Assembly: GCA_016110215.1 (NCBI GenBank)
Contig: JADWQD010000003.1
Coordinates: 1,116,001 to 1,180,000, forward strand
DNA: 64,000 nt
From: Capronia americana
Lineage: Eukaryota > Ascomycota > Eurotiomycetes > Chaetothyriales > Herpotrichiellaceae
Direction: 5' to 3'
Below are positions 1-10,151 of the stretch, one piece after another (position 1 is the stretch's first letter; each line of letters starts with the position of its first letter). Below the pieces are notes generated by a model. That model ran no database searches, was not told where the DNA came from, and was given only the letters and a program-made list of their open reading frames with translations. The position numbers were made by a program, and so were the translations under genes.

Positions 1-1166
1 TCTGTTTACTTTACCCACGTGGGAGTCTGATTGAATTCAGTTCCTGAATGCCTGGGCCAAAGAGTACTGATATCGCAGGACCAGATTCTTCAGTTCCTAA
101 AGTCTCTTTGATGGGTGAATTTGTTGCTTGATCATGAGAGTTATGTCCAAGCCCTCACGTCTCGGAGCTCGCCGGTATTCTCCGCTCTCACACCACCAAA
201 GGGCCAAACATGGCTTGAGAAGCTGAGGCTATCTCCCTGCCCCAGTACTAGGTACCTAAAGGCTCCAGGTGACCGAATATGCGCAGAACCTGACTATTTG
301 TATCATAATGGACCCAGTCTGTGATATCATCCCCATAATCATTTGACGATTGCTCAATATTCTCTCAGAATTGCCGCATAAGGTACCCACCGTGGGGTCT
401 CTGACCACAGACTGTTTCGCTGGCGTACCTTGTACGTCTGGCCTGCGAGATGCTCGGTATTCCCGGCTCCATCGCTGCGCTACAGATCCTCATTCCAGCC
501 TTGCTGGTAACTGGCAGATTGGTACCTGAATCAGAAGCCTTTGATATAGTGGGCTGGCGTCAAGTGGGTACAAACCAAGCACGAACCCCGCCCTAAGTAA
601 GCGGAATTGGAAAGGTGGAGGTCACGAATCCGGGGAAGGAGCCCTCGCCATTGGAGCGAACGGTGTAGAAAGGCCCAGAAAAAGCGCAGGGTCATGCGAG
701 CACCGGGCCTTGCTCTGCCAGTTCTCCCCAATCATGATAAACAGTGTCTAGAGCTTTCTAAGCCACCTTGTTCCGGCTTCATCTTCCCTGACTTAATCAA
801 ATCTCTCCAACCAGCCCCGTTCAGCTTAGAAGCAAATCGAAACCTCACTCGCCCTTCTTCACTTCCTGTCCCTTCAACCGTGATCTCGCCTATCGCCAAT
901 ACCACCAAGCAAGCAAGTGATCAGTGAGGTGAGTCGTATTTCGATTAAATCGAAGATCGATCATCCTAGAGGTGGCCCGAGCTTCACTTTCCTTTGATCT
1001 GCAGGGTCGCGTGTCCTTCTTGTTCCCTTGCTCGTACCTCTACTCCAACTTCATCTCATTGACTCTTACTCTCACTACAGCCACAATCTACCACTACACT
1101 GACTCTTGAATCACTCTGTTACTGTCTATCACCTCTACACTGTCCCCTAGAACCTTTCACGCAATC
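1..1166. other. Left-edge intergenic and 5' leader of STF2
   Basis: No gene is supported here. Bases from about 1011 to 1166 are strongly pyrimidine-rich on the + strand, as in the transcribed leader of a fungal gene. A GTGAGT donor at 929 and a CTACAG acceptor near 1080 could bound a 5'-UTR intron. Several GGTACC-type hexamers occur between 250 and 530. Short open frames on both strands lack recognisable protein features. Confidence 0.5.
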
Positions 1167-1678
1167 AGTAAGTCATTCCGGGGCCTCCATGCCGACGCTC
1201 CACTGACCACTGACTCCTCAGTGACTCGTACAAACAAAGGAAACGACCGCAACCACAGTGCCATCGCCGATGGTACCGCCCTCCCTGAAGAACGTCTCCC
1301 CCGCTACTTCGCCAAACATGGCCACGTTGATGCTGATCCCAAAGCTGTCAAGAAGCAAGGCGGTGGTAAGGGCAACTGGTAAGACTTCACTCTCACAATT
1401 GGCAACTGCGCCTGGATACTGATGCCGATAGGGGCCGTGATGGCGAAGAAGGTCAAGACTATGGCTACACTTTCAACAACGCTCGTCGCCGATCCAACTC
1501 TAGCACCCAAGCTCTAGGTGACTTCAAGACCAAATTCGAAACCATGGATACCGACCCTGTCTTCGAGGAAGAGTTGCACGGACCGACCGACGAGGACATT
1601 GAGAAGGCTTCCACCCATGACAGCACTGACTCCAGCACCTTGGAAGGAAGTGTTGATGATGATGACAAGAAGATGTAA
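1167..1678 (+). CDS. STF2: STF2-like hydrophilin (ATPase-stabilizing factor family), 134 aa
   Basis: Three exons, 1167, 1222-1378 and 1432-1678, encode 134 residues. The product starts MTRTNKGND and carries a GGGKGNWG-type centre followed by a polar, acidic tail (DDDDKKM), matching the yeast Stf2/Tfs1-neighbour hydrophilin family. In yeast this family binds the F1Fo ATPase/inhibitor complex and protects against desiccation; that role here is inferred. Intron 1 (1168-1221) splits the initiation codon: A at 1167, TG at 1222-1223. Intron 2 is 1379-1431. The protein is almost free of hydrophobic stretches, which fits a hydrophilin. The tail is longer than in the about 84-residue yeast protein. 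Confidence 0.85.
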
Positions 1679-2563
1679 CACTACAAACACTTTACTGAGA
1701 GATGACGGCATGAACCTTCATTCTCTACATACGGCGCTGGAGGATGGTGCTTTGTACGGCTGTATAACTGTGACACAATACAGCGAGGGTTTAAGCTGCT
1801 GTGCTCAACCCTGTTCAACTGAATGAGCTCGAATCAGGGATGGCACGAATGATTCAAACATGTATTAGCAGAGCAGGAATCAAATCCATCACTGGAGTGT
1901 GACAACAGAATATCCCGCCGGCTGGTTACATCATAGTCTCGTTGTGAATCCTTACTGCTACTGTCCCGCTCGCTGAGTGCCGGTTACCGGGGCCTTGTTC
2001 CGTAACGTCACCTGAAACTGTGCTTACCGTAAAGTCCACATCTTACGCGACAATGCACGGGGTTATCGCAAGGTATATCGAAACGACATGGGGATAAACG
2101 AGCTTCCCTTCCTCACCGGTGTTGCTCGAGAGGACACAGTGGCTTGGGGCTGTGCTTGCGCAGATTGCCCTTGCAATGGAATGCCGAAGCTCGGAGCAAT
2201 CGTCACCGAAGTCGAACCGGAGCCAAGTCGGCTCCCTTTGTCTAAAGGAATTTGGACCGTGCATTTACATGGGAGCTCAAGCCAATATCCTGCCAATCAT
2301 GACATCCTCAGACTACTACGAGCAAGTGTTCCAGCACGCACCCGCACCCTCCTAGCAGTACACCCACATTGCATTCACCATTCAAAACACCATGGATAGC
2401 GAGATCTCCGGAAGTGAATTTGCCTCGTTCACAGCTTGCAAATTGGGTCGACGCCAACAGGAGCTTTTCTCATTGCAACTAGTAGAGCTATCTCGAAATG
2501 AATGTACGTACACGGTTGGAGGATTGAATCTCCCCTGCTCTCTGCTGCGCCTCGGGCTCCTGT
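1679..2563. other. Convergent intergenic region, no gene seen
   Basis: This lies between the 3' ends of the STF2-like gene and the metallo-beta-lactamase-fold gene. Overlapping short frames occur on both strands around 2043-2399 but show no start context, splice-linked continuation or family motif. Confidence 0.5.
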
Positions 2564-3463
2564 TCAATCCTCGAACTTGACGCCTTCTGGGAAATTGCCT
2601 TCGCACCCAAGCCACAAGATGATTGGATTGATTCTGTGCGGGTATTTGGCTATCATCCCATGATACAGTTCCTCCTTCGTCTTCGCTTTCGCCTTACATT
2701 CTCCAAAATCCCGGATATACTTGATCGTCGAGTAGACGTTGTTGATCCCGTCGACTGCACCTGGTCGCTTATGGCTGGCAATCACCGTAGCAGGTTTCAG
2801 AGCGGCGATCTTCTCCAGTGCGGCGATCCATGAATCCCGTCTCTGTGCATTGTTTGCTTCAACAAGATACTGATGCAACTCGTTGTAGCAGATGTCGCCG
2901 GCGACGACAAGGTCAAGGTCCGGTACATGGAGGAATGAAGAATCATGGGTATCCGAATGCCCGGCTTCCACCACTTGCAACCTATGACCTTCCAAGTCAA
3001 TCACGTTGTCGGCAGGCAGCGGCTGAATCATCCCTTCCCTTGGTGGTTCCAGTTGGCCATTCGGGAACGATGCCACCCACCAGGCGTTATAGTATTCGGG
3101 CTCGAGTTGTTGGACCATATGCTTGAGTGTCCCCGCTGTGGCGACGGCTGTGACTCCCTCAAAATGTTTCAACAATGTGGGAAGCGCGAAGTAATGATCG
3201 CCATGTCCATGGGTGATGAAGATGGTGGTCAAGCGCTTGTTCTGTGGCCCGATCACGCCCTTGATCCATGCAGCGATTTGGTTGCCTTGCTCCACGGTGA
3301 GAGGAGGGTCCACGAGAATCGCTTCCTTCTCGCCATGAATCAGAGTCGAAGCCATATGCGACCACGTGTTCGGTATACCAAACGGAAGAGGCTTTGGCGT
3401 CACGATGGGGATGAGAGGGGTGACATGCAGATCGGCACGGAGAGTGGTAGGCATTTTCGCCAT
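2564..3463 (-). CDS. Metallo-beta-lactamase-fold hydrolase, 299 aa
   Basis: Single-exon MBL-fold protein. The metal-binding signature HGHGDH is at residues 85-90 (H85, H87, D89, H90). Further ligands are expected at H169 (EAGHSD), D190 (VAGD) and H231 (ASHK), so both metal sites look complete. No signal peptide is visible, so it is probably cytosolic. The start at 3463 (MAKMPTT) is chosen because the open frame upstream shows no conserved features; M4 at 3454 is an alternative. A GTGAGT/CAG pair just upstream could be a 5'-UTR intron. The family includes glyoxalase II-, lactonase- and polyketide-thioesterase-like enzymes, and the substrate cannot be told from sequence. It resembles the single-domain MBL proteins common in fungal metabolic clusters. 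Confidence 0.85.
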   Translation of the reverse strand: MAKMPTTLRADLHVTPLIPIVTPKPLPFGIPNTWSHMASTLIHGEKEAILVDPPLTVEQGNQIAAWIKGVIGPQNKRLTTIFITHGHGDHYFALPTLLKHFEGVTAVATAGTLKHMVQQLEPEYYNAWWVASFPNGQLEPPREGMIQPLPADNVIDLEGHRLQVVEAGHSDTHDSSFLHVPDLDLVVAGDICYNELHQYLVEANNAQRRDSWIAALEKIAALKPATVIASHKRPGAVDGINNVYSTIKYIRDFGECKAKAKTKEELYHGMIAKYPHRINPIILWLGCEGNFPEGVKFED

Positions 3464-5568
3464 GGCGTACTGACTCTGGGACCTAGGACGAATTTGCAGA
3501 TTTCGATGTTCAAGAAGCACTCACGAGTGGGCAGTTATCGGTGAAACCTCCTGCTCCTCTCTCAAGGGGCTGACCGTGCACTCGTTTATATACCGCTTCA
3601 GAACGTTTATCTCTGCACAAAGCAACAAACTGGGTCAAGTTTCTATTCTGCAGCTTGAGCCAAACCTGAGGCCACTGCAGAGTCTGACTAACATCGCTTC
3701 ACGATGTGTCTATCACCTGAACATGCGAATCTATCAACGCCAGCTCCGGAGCTCAAGCAAACAAGGCGCCTCGGCAGCTGAGAAGATGTGGTGGAGTTCA
3801 AAAGCAGTAGGGCAGGAATAACCCTTTCAATCGATGAATAACACACTTGCATCATGGCGTCCTCGACTACGGGCTGTACTGCAGAGTTTGTCGGAGGTTT
3901 GAAGAGGCATCGGACTTGGAGGCTGGGGTTGAAAGGGCGTGCGCAGGTTGTGAGTCTGAGAGCGGCACAGTAACGAGGCTCAAAAAGATGGCTACTCAGT
4001 TCTCCACACACAGACGCTGAGTTGTGGGGCTTACAAGGGTTGACTGCGATGTTTGTCAGAACCAAACATATACGGAACCCGCATTGTGGAAGTGCCAGAA
4101 ACCTTCGACCTAGCCACAGTCGTTGGAGGAGTTGCTAGAGGTTGGCTCGCTTTACTGCGTGATGAACTCCAAGAGGCTTGGTCTAGGCCAGATCAGTCCG
4201 CCGCCGACTTTCCACATTCGGCCTCTGTGATACCAAGCATCGAATAGGGAGACACCGTCTCAGAGTCTTAATCATTTGCTGCATGGGAGCCTCCTTCTTC
4301 TCAGTGTGAATGTTTGACAATGGACAGAAATGCTTACGTTGACGACAGGATAACCTCTCACAAGCGCGTTCGACACTGCCCCAGCAGAAAGAGAGGCGTC
4401 TTCTCTGATGCAAAGACATGCATAACTGACTTGGTACTGGAGCTCCTGCCGCGAGAGTGCGAGCCAGCGGCCCAGCCTGTTATTGTCGCGATGAGCTCGT
4501 TTCAAGGAAACAAAGCCCATCTTCGTCTTTCATACACACTAGACGAATGTAGCCCCCTGAAGCGTATTGAAGTCCGGCCATTTAGATCATTCCCAATAGT
4601 TGCATTGGAGCTTCCGAGAGGGTTAAGCTTACATGGGGAAAACAGACTCCCTTCAAATATCTCGTACTATGGTGCATTAGACCCAGAAAAATCCGGAGCA
4701 AGCCCGGAAAGTTCACGTTTGAACTCACTTCTTCACCCATTGCCACATGCAATTGCACGCAGTTTGCTCCTCGGGAAAGTCTCGATCTTCACCCGGCAAC
4801 AACGCCAACCTTCTTCCCCAAGCATGGAGGACAAGTCTCAGGAGAATACAGGGAACCGAGACATGCATCCCGCGGTACTCTGCGACTGATGGACTCCAGG
4901 AATGTCATGTCATGCCAACCAACTTGCTGGAAGGAGAGATGCCACGAGCAATAAGCCGAATAGACGTCCCCACGAGGACGATCAACCTATTCTACTTCCG
5001 CGATATTCTGAAAGTGAGTGGAGTGGATTTTGGGGGATTTTGATCTTCGTCCCAGGTCACACGGAATCTGGAAGGCATGATTTGCAGAGGATGATGTGAA
5101 GCCGTGCGTGCCGTGGAACTCTGTGTTGCTTGGCTGCCAAAGCCAAGTCAGTTCAGTACGAGTACATAGTATTCAGTCAAGGTAGTACCTTTGGTTCTTT
5201 TTCGCTTCGAGAATTGACGAGTACACGCTCATGAAATAAGTAAGTATCCTATGCCCTGGATCAGAATGGGGATATGGAGTCAGGAAAACAAAATCAAAGC
5301 CTAAAAAAATTAGTTACAGTAGTATGTAAGTCGATAGAGAATAGGTTTGCGAAGCACATGTACTAGGGGATACGATAGGATCAAGTATAGGCCGTCGAGC
5401 AGTTTTCGATACCCTCCACTTCATTCCCGCTACCACTACCGCCTCTACTTCCACTTCCACCTCCATTCCCACTCCCACTACCGCTTCCTCTACCAGAACT
5501 TCCCATGACACTCTACCAGTGACGAACGTAAGAAAAGCAGCAGCATAGGAAACCATGACAGCGTCGTC
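3464..5568. other. 2.1 kb region without a supported gene
   Basis: Several medium frames occur, including a + strand frame at 4314-4889 of about 190 codons, but none has a recognisable domain. A + strand stretch at 4053-4247 reads as coding-like (NIYGTRIVEVPETFDLATVV) without an ATG in frame, so it could be one exon of an unresolved gene or a relic. The right end (5412-5500) is a pyrimidine-rich imperfect repeat. Confidence 0.35.
5412..5500. repeat. Imperfect pyrimidine-rich repeat (TCCACT/CCACTACC)
   Basis: The + strand alternates CCACTT, CCACCT, CCATTC and CCACTA units. It lies just downstream of the stop codon of the minus-strand MACPF gene, so it would be a purine-rich 3'-UTR element in that mRNA. 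A similar repeat sits at the 3' end of the gene at 20183-20875. Confidence 0.6.
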
Positions 5569-7883
5569 TCACATGCGGGCTCTCAACGCCGGGATGTCGG
5601 CCATCCATTTATTCTCCAACCACTTGACCTTGTCCCAGTCGAGGGTGAACCAGCGCTCGAGACTCCCGTCGTTGCCTCGCGCGAGACACTTGAACAGGTA
5701 ACTCGGACCCGTCTCGGGGGCCTGGATGACCATCTGCCTGGGCTCGCCGGGCTTCCCTTCTGGCATGACCAGGTTGGGCGCGCCCATGACAGTAACGTCG
5801 GGCGTGCCTCCCGTGCCGGAGTCGTCCCACACCCAGATCTTAGGCGGGAAGCCGGGCAACTCGCGCAGACAGCTGAGGTGGAAGCAGGCGACCCGCTCGA
5901 GCGAGTTCTGACGCACGCCCTGAGGGTCGGCGGCGTTTTCGAACACGTCGCCCAAGGCCACGTACTGGTCGCGCAGCTTGGCCCCCTTGAGCGCCGGGTA
6001 CTTCTGGAAGACTTCCTGCTCGTAGGGTGTGTCGAAGACGGGCGTGAACATCCCGTACTGATTGCCCTGGCGGTAGGTGTGCCAGCGGCGCAGGCAGCTC
6101 GTGGCCCCGAACAGCGCCGGGGCCGGGTGTTCCGAGTCGAGTTCGAAGTTGGGGTTGGGCCGCACGGCGATCGCATAGCTTTTGCCCCAGAACGAGTTCT
6201 CGAGCGCGGCGCTCTGCGCAAACTGTCCGACCGCGTACCATCCCTTGGGCACGGCGGGGTAGGCGACGCTGATGTCGTACCTGCCGCGCGAGTCGCGGTC
6301 CGAGTAGTAGGGCGTGAGAGGCACGCGGATGGCAAGCAGTTTGCAGCTGTCGATGGGTTGGCCGCGGGACAAGCGGTCCTTGATGGCCTGCTGGAGGGCA
6401 GCCTTGAGGACGGGATCGTCCACCAGCGTGTCGATGGTCTTGGACTTGTAGAGCACGACCGACGGGTTCGTGGCTAGGGTGCGTCGCCATCCTTCGAGTT
6501 TATCACCGTCGGGCGCAGTACCGCCAACAGTGGTGGTGCGGACCACATCGAGGGCTTCGGCGAGGCTGGTTGAGCGGACATCCGAGCGCTCGGGGTTGTT
6601 TCTGACATCGCCGGCGTTGTTTCTGACATCGCCGGCGTTGACGCCCGTTTCGGGGTCTTTGAGAGGGATCTACCGTCACGTCACTGTCAGCTTGTAGATC
6701 GTTGGTGGATATATGGGGAACTAACCTTTGTCTTGAGTGCCTCGATCAGTTCCGTTTTGCTGAACGTGTCGAGCTTGTCCGTGGTCGACGAATTGATCCG
6801 GAGCCCACCGAACCAGGCTGCGGTCATGTAATGTGTTCCGAACTGCTCAACCAGTCTGTCCGCCGACCAGGTGGCAAGAGCGTTCTTCATGTCAGCGGAC
6901 AGGTGTCGCTTCGCACTCTCCGTGTCCTTGAACCCGACCTTGTAGATGATCTCCTGGTCGTAGAGGGCGACGTATTTGTTGAACGTTTGCTCCCTGTTGT
7001 ACTGCTTGAAGGTTCGCTCGAACTCGGCGCCGAAGCCCAGGAAACTGAACCCGATGTCCACCTTCTCCGAGAGGTCGCGGATGAACTCGATCTTCGAGGA
7101 TCCGCAGGCCGAGAAGAAGGTCGACTCAGTGCCCCAGGTGAAGTTGAGGAAACTAGGCACCGTATACTCCTGTGTTGTCCCATCAGTTCCGGTGACCCGA
7201 ACCGCCTTGACCAGCGCAGGGTCGGAGATATCCAAGTCGAAGACATTGGGCCTGAAGCTCTCCAGAGACCCAAATGCGTAGGAGGCGTCGAACCCGCCGA
7301 AGCCACTGGAGAGGTTTGGAGGCAAGAATCCTAGGTCTGGAGCAGGAACGACTGATGGTACAGGAAGTGCGACATTGTTGTCGCCGGTGTTTCCTCCCTC
7401 AGGATGAGTGCGGTGTAGGCTGCTCATATCAGACCTCTGCACATCCCATTTGGTATCGCCCGTCCTCCTGATTCGGAATATGTTCTGTTTCAACGCAGTG
7501 TCGCCGTGCTCTGCTGCAAAATAGACTTCGAGGGATATGTTGGTGCCCGACACCCAGTTGACTTTGATATAGAGCTCCAACCAGGGCACAACCGTCTGGG
7601 ACCATGCTGAACTGCGATTATTATTGAGCACCGACAGGGACGCGGATGGGCGCGGAATGTTGGGCGGTACGCCGATTGTGCTAATGTATGTCTCGATTCT
7701 CGGTAGCGTTTCGACATATGTGTAATTCCACTGTTGGCTGATTGCCTCGTAGTCGCCGGGCTTTGGGAGTGTGACACCGTGTCGGGCAAGGGAAGTTCTG
7801 ATGTTGTTGGCTGAGAGTCCTAAGTTCCCTTCTGGCATAGGAAAGTATCCAGACAACTCTGTCACGTGTACTGTGGTGGGCAT
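5569..7883 (-). CDS. MACPF/perforin-like domain protein fused to a Vps62-like module, 752 aa
   Basis: Two exons (7883-6726 and 6669-5569) are joined by a 56-bp phase-0 intron at 6670-6725. Residues about 1-165 are an N-terminal region I do not recognise. Residues about 200-386 read as a MACPF (membrane attack complex/perforin) domain, with the diagnostic EQFGTHY (GTHY at 349-352) followed by a glycine pair. The C-terminal half, after about residue 500, has GWYAVGQ (about 529) and later YVALGDVF, typical of Vps62/DUF946-like modules. No signal peptide or transmembrane helix is visible, so export, if any, would be unconventional or on lysis. MACPF proteins form pores or act in defence; activity here is inferred from the fold only. 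A linker after residue 396 contains a duplicated heptapeptide. Confidence 0.8.
6596..6637. repeat. Perfect 2 x 21-bp tandem duplication inside the MACPF-Vps62 gene
   Basis: Two adjacent identical 21-bp units (6596-6616 and 6617-6637) encode AGDVRNN twice in frame. They lie 32 bp downstream of the intron in the linker between the MACPF and Vps62-like parts. Confidence 0.95.
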
Positions 7884-10151
7884 GGCTGCGACTTGTGTTC
7901 GCGGTTCAATGAAATGGTACGATAAGAACTGATAGTAGACTCGTAGGCCGGGATCCAGTCGAGGCTATATACCCCAGGAAGAGGCCCAGATCCAGCTCTT
8001 CTTACGCATTGTCGTCCAACATCAGTCAACCACTGCGCTGTCTCAGCTCTGGAAGCCACATCGTGTCAACTTCAGCTGGGTCCAGAGGAGCCACTGCTGA
8101 GCCTGGTGAGAGTTGTCATGGGTGGGTCCGGATGTTCAGACTTCACTGCAGCACCTGGCGAGTGAGACGTGCAAAGAATGGACAGATCGTTGCAAAGGAT
8201 GATGCACTTGGATCTATCGACTCACTGCATCCCGTACCTGCTGAACTCACGATAATTCTGGTTTGGAGGCGGTCGAGGCTTCCTCCTTTCCCCACCGGGT
8301 TCGTTCTCTCACTGACCAGGTCAGTAGGATACTTTGTGGCGTCCGTCAGGAGAGTTTCCATTAGGAAGGGCCGACGACTCTGCAATATTTTGTCCGCGCA
8401 CGTCCTCCTGCGTGAACAAGCACTTGGACGATGTAAAGCCGTCCTCTGCTGGGGATTTTTGGCTGGCTGAGCGCTCAAAATTCTCGCCAACAATTCTCGT
8501 ATTGCAGGTATCGATTTTGCCAAGCTTGTATGTGCTAGAGGGCTCGCAGTCATTATCAACGATAAGTTGTTCAGACAAGTTGCTTGCAAGGGTGCAACCC
8601 GTACAAGGAAAGCGGCTATGGTGACAATATGAGAGCATGAAGGCCTCAAAAACGATGGCTGGCTGAACTGTCGATGTTGCCGCCCGGTAGAAGCGAGTCG
8701 TTGTAACTTGGAAGCCTCATTCACAAGAACTGAGGTCTGCAAAGCTGTTGCATGCGTCCAGCCAATCTTGGAGCCTCGATTGCTGTCTTGTCTTGTTTGT
8801 GGGAAGTCAATTGTCGTTCGTTAAGCGAGGCCATGTCTCAATAGTCCTGCGGCTAATGTACAGAGCTCGTAAAGAGTCTATATCAAGAGCATGGCTTGCT
8901 GAAACGTTGGTGTGTACGTGAAATTCTTCGCTTCCATGCTGTCAGGCGACTACTGATCAGCAGTCGCAATACACTAACATCGCAGACCAGAAGATCGGCT
9001 GCGGAGGAGTGCCCGAAAGGTAACAGTTGGTTGAGACCAGAACCACTGCTGATAGCAACTGGAAGATGTTGCGCGGCCGACAGTGCTCGTATTCGAACCG
9101 AATCACTCGGCGTAGCAGGATGCAAGAGTGAATGAGATACAATGCCAAGCACCATCGTCGGGCTTCAACTGTGCTGTCGAGTCAATTCTCCAACAGCCAT
9201 CCGCGAGAGCACTAGAATGCCACCTTGCTGAGTTGGGCGAAGACAGCGAGGTCGGTCAATATTCCGACCATTTTGAAAGCAGTGACTCAAGATGGAGACG
9301 CGTGACGTTATTGGCCGTATTTCCATTGTTCTTGGCGCCAAGCAACCTGGCGGTGCAGTCTGTGGCCTCGAAATCTCGCCGCCCTTTCTTATTGCTGGTG
9401 GCCGGATGGGAGCGTGTCTGATTGACACGACGAGCCGCATCGCGATTGCGCGGACCATGGCAAGTGCCGTCCTCGGTGACGCCTTTGCATATCCGTCGGT
9501 GTCGTGGCATCCTTGATCGCCGAAAAAGGGGGTCAGACCACCCACGGATTGGCTGAATACGAAGAGTGCGTTGTCCCCATTCCCGAAACGACCGTGGCTT
9601 GCCTGGGACCGGCTGGAGGAGCTGCGCTGCACGTCGATATCGCGCGTATTGGAAAGGAGCGGAAAAGAGTCGTTAGACAGCCCACAGCCGATTTGACAAT
9701 CTTTCCATGTCGGCACCAGATACTGAGAATGGTACTGGGTCGCAACAACGGCGATCCCGCGGGCAGACAGCGGCTATTGGCCGCAGAGCTACCACATGTC
9801 TGCGGGACTGAAGGACACAGCTTGATCAGTACCGTACCGAGAGAGTGCAGACCATCCATCAACAGAGGATCATATTGGGGTCAATCAATACTATCGACAT
9901 CTGAAGCCCGAACCAGCATCACGAATGGAACCGAGAATACTTCAGCCCTCTGAATTGCGTCTTGTTGGGGAATGTGGGGTACTGTGGGGTTGAGGTAGGG
10001 GGATGGGAGGTACACCGTGCAAGATCATACAGTCGGAGATACTGTGAAAAGGCACATCAAAATCTAATCATGACTCAAAGATTTACACACAGATGCGACG
10101 GTATCCGAACCACTGAAAACACAGATCGATCAAAGCAGTCAGTTGGTGGCT
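7884..10151. other. 2.3 kb region without a supported gene
   Basis: It spans from the MACPF gene's 5' end to the FAD monooxygenase start. Overlapping frames of 70-200 codons occur on both strands at 8143-8742, 9165-9716 and 9504-9953. None starts a recognisable protein. A + strand stretch at 9292-9516 has transporter-like wording (IGRISIVLGA, LIAGGRMGA), but it is too weak to call. The region could contain a decayed gene. The segment next to 10152 presumably holds the monooxygenase promoter. Confidence 0.3.

Noticed and set aside
2945..3544. 199-codon + strand frame opposite the MBL-fold gene
   Set aside because: It is antisense to a clear MBL-fold protein and contains no recognisable features.
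4314..4889. 191-codon + strand frame
   Set aside because: No family wording, no splice continuation, and a poor start context; kept only as part of the gene-free region note.
5840..6490. Long antiparallel and same-strand alternative frames (about 200-250 codons) inside the MACPF gene
   Set aside because: They are Arg/Ala-rich shadows caused by the GC-rich codon use of the real gene, with no domain motifs.
8143..8742. 199-codon minus-strand frame
   Set aside because: Composition is not protein-like (Ser/Arg-rich), with no motif.
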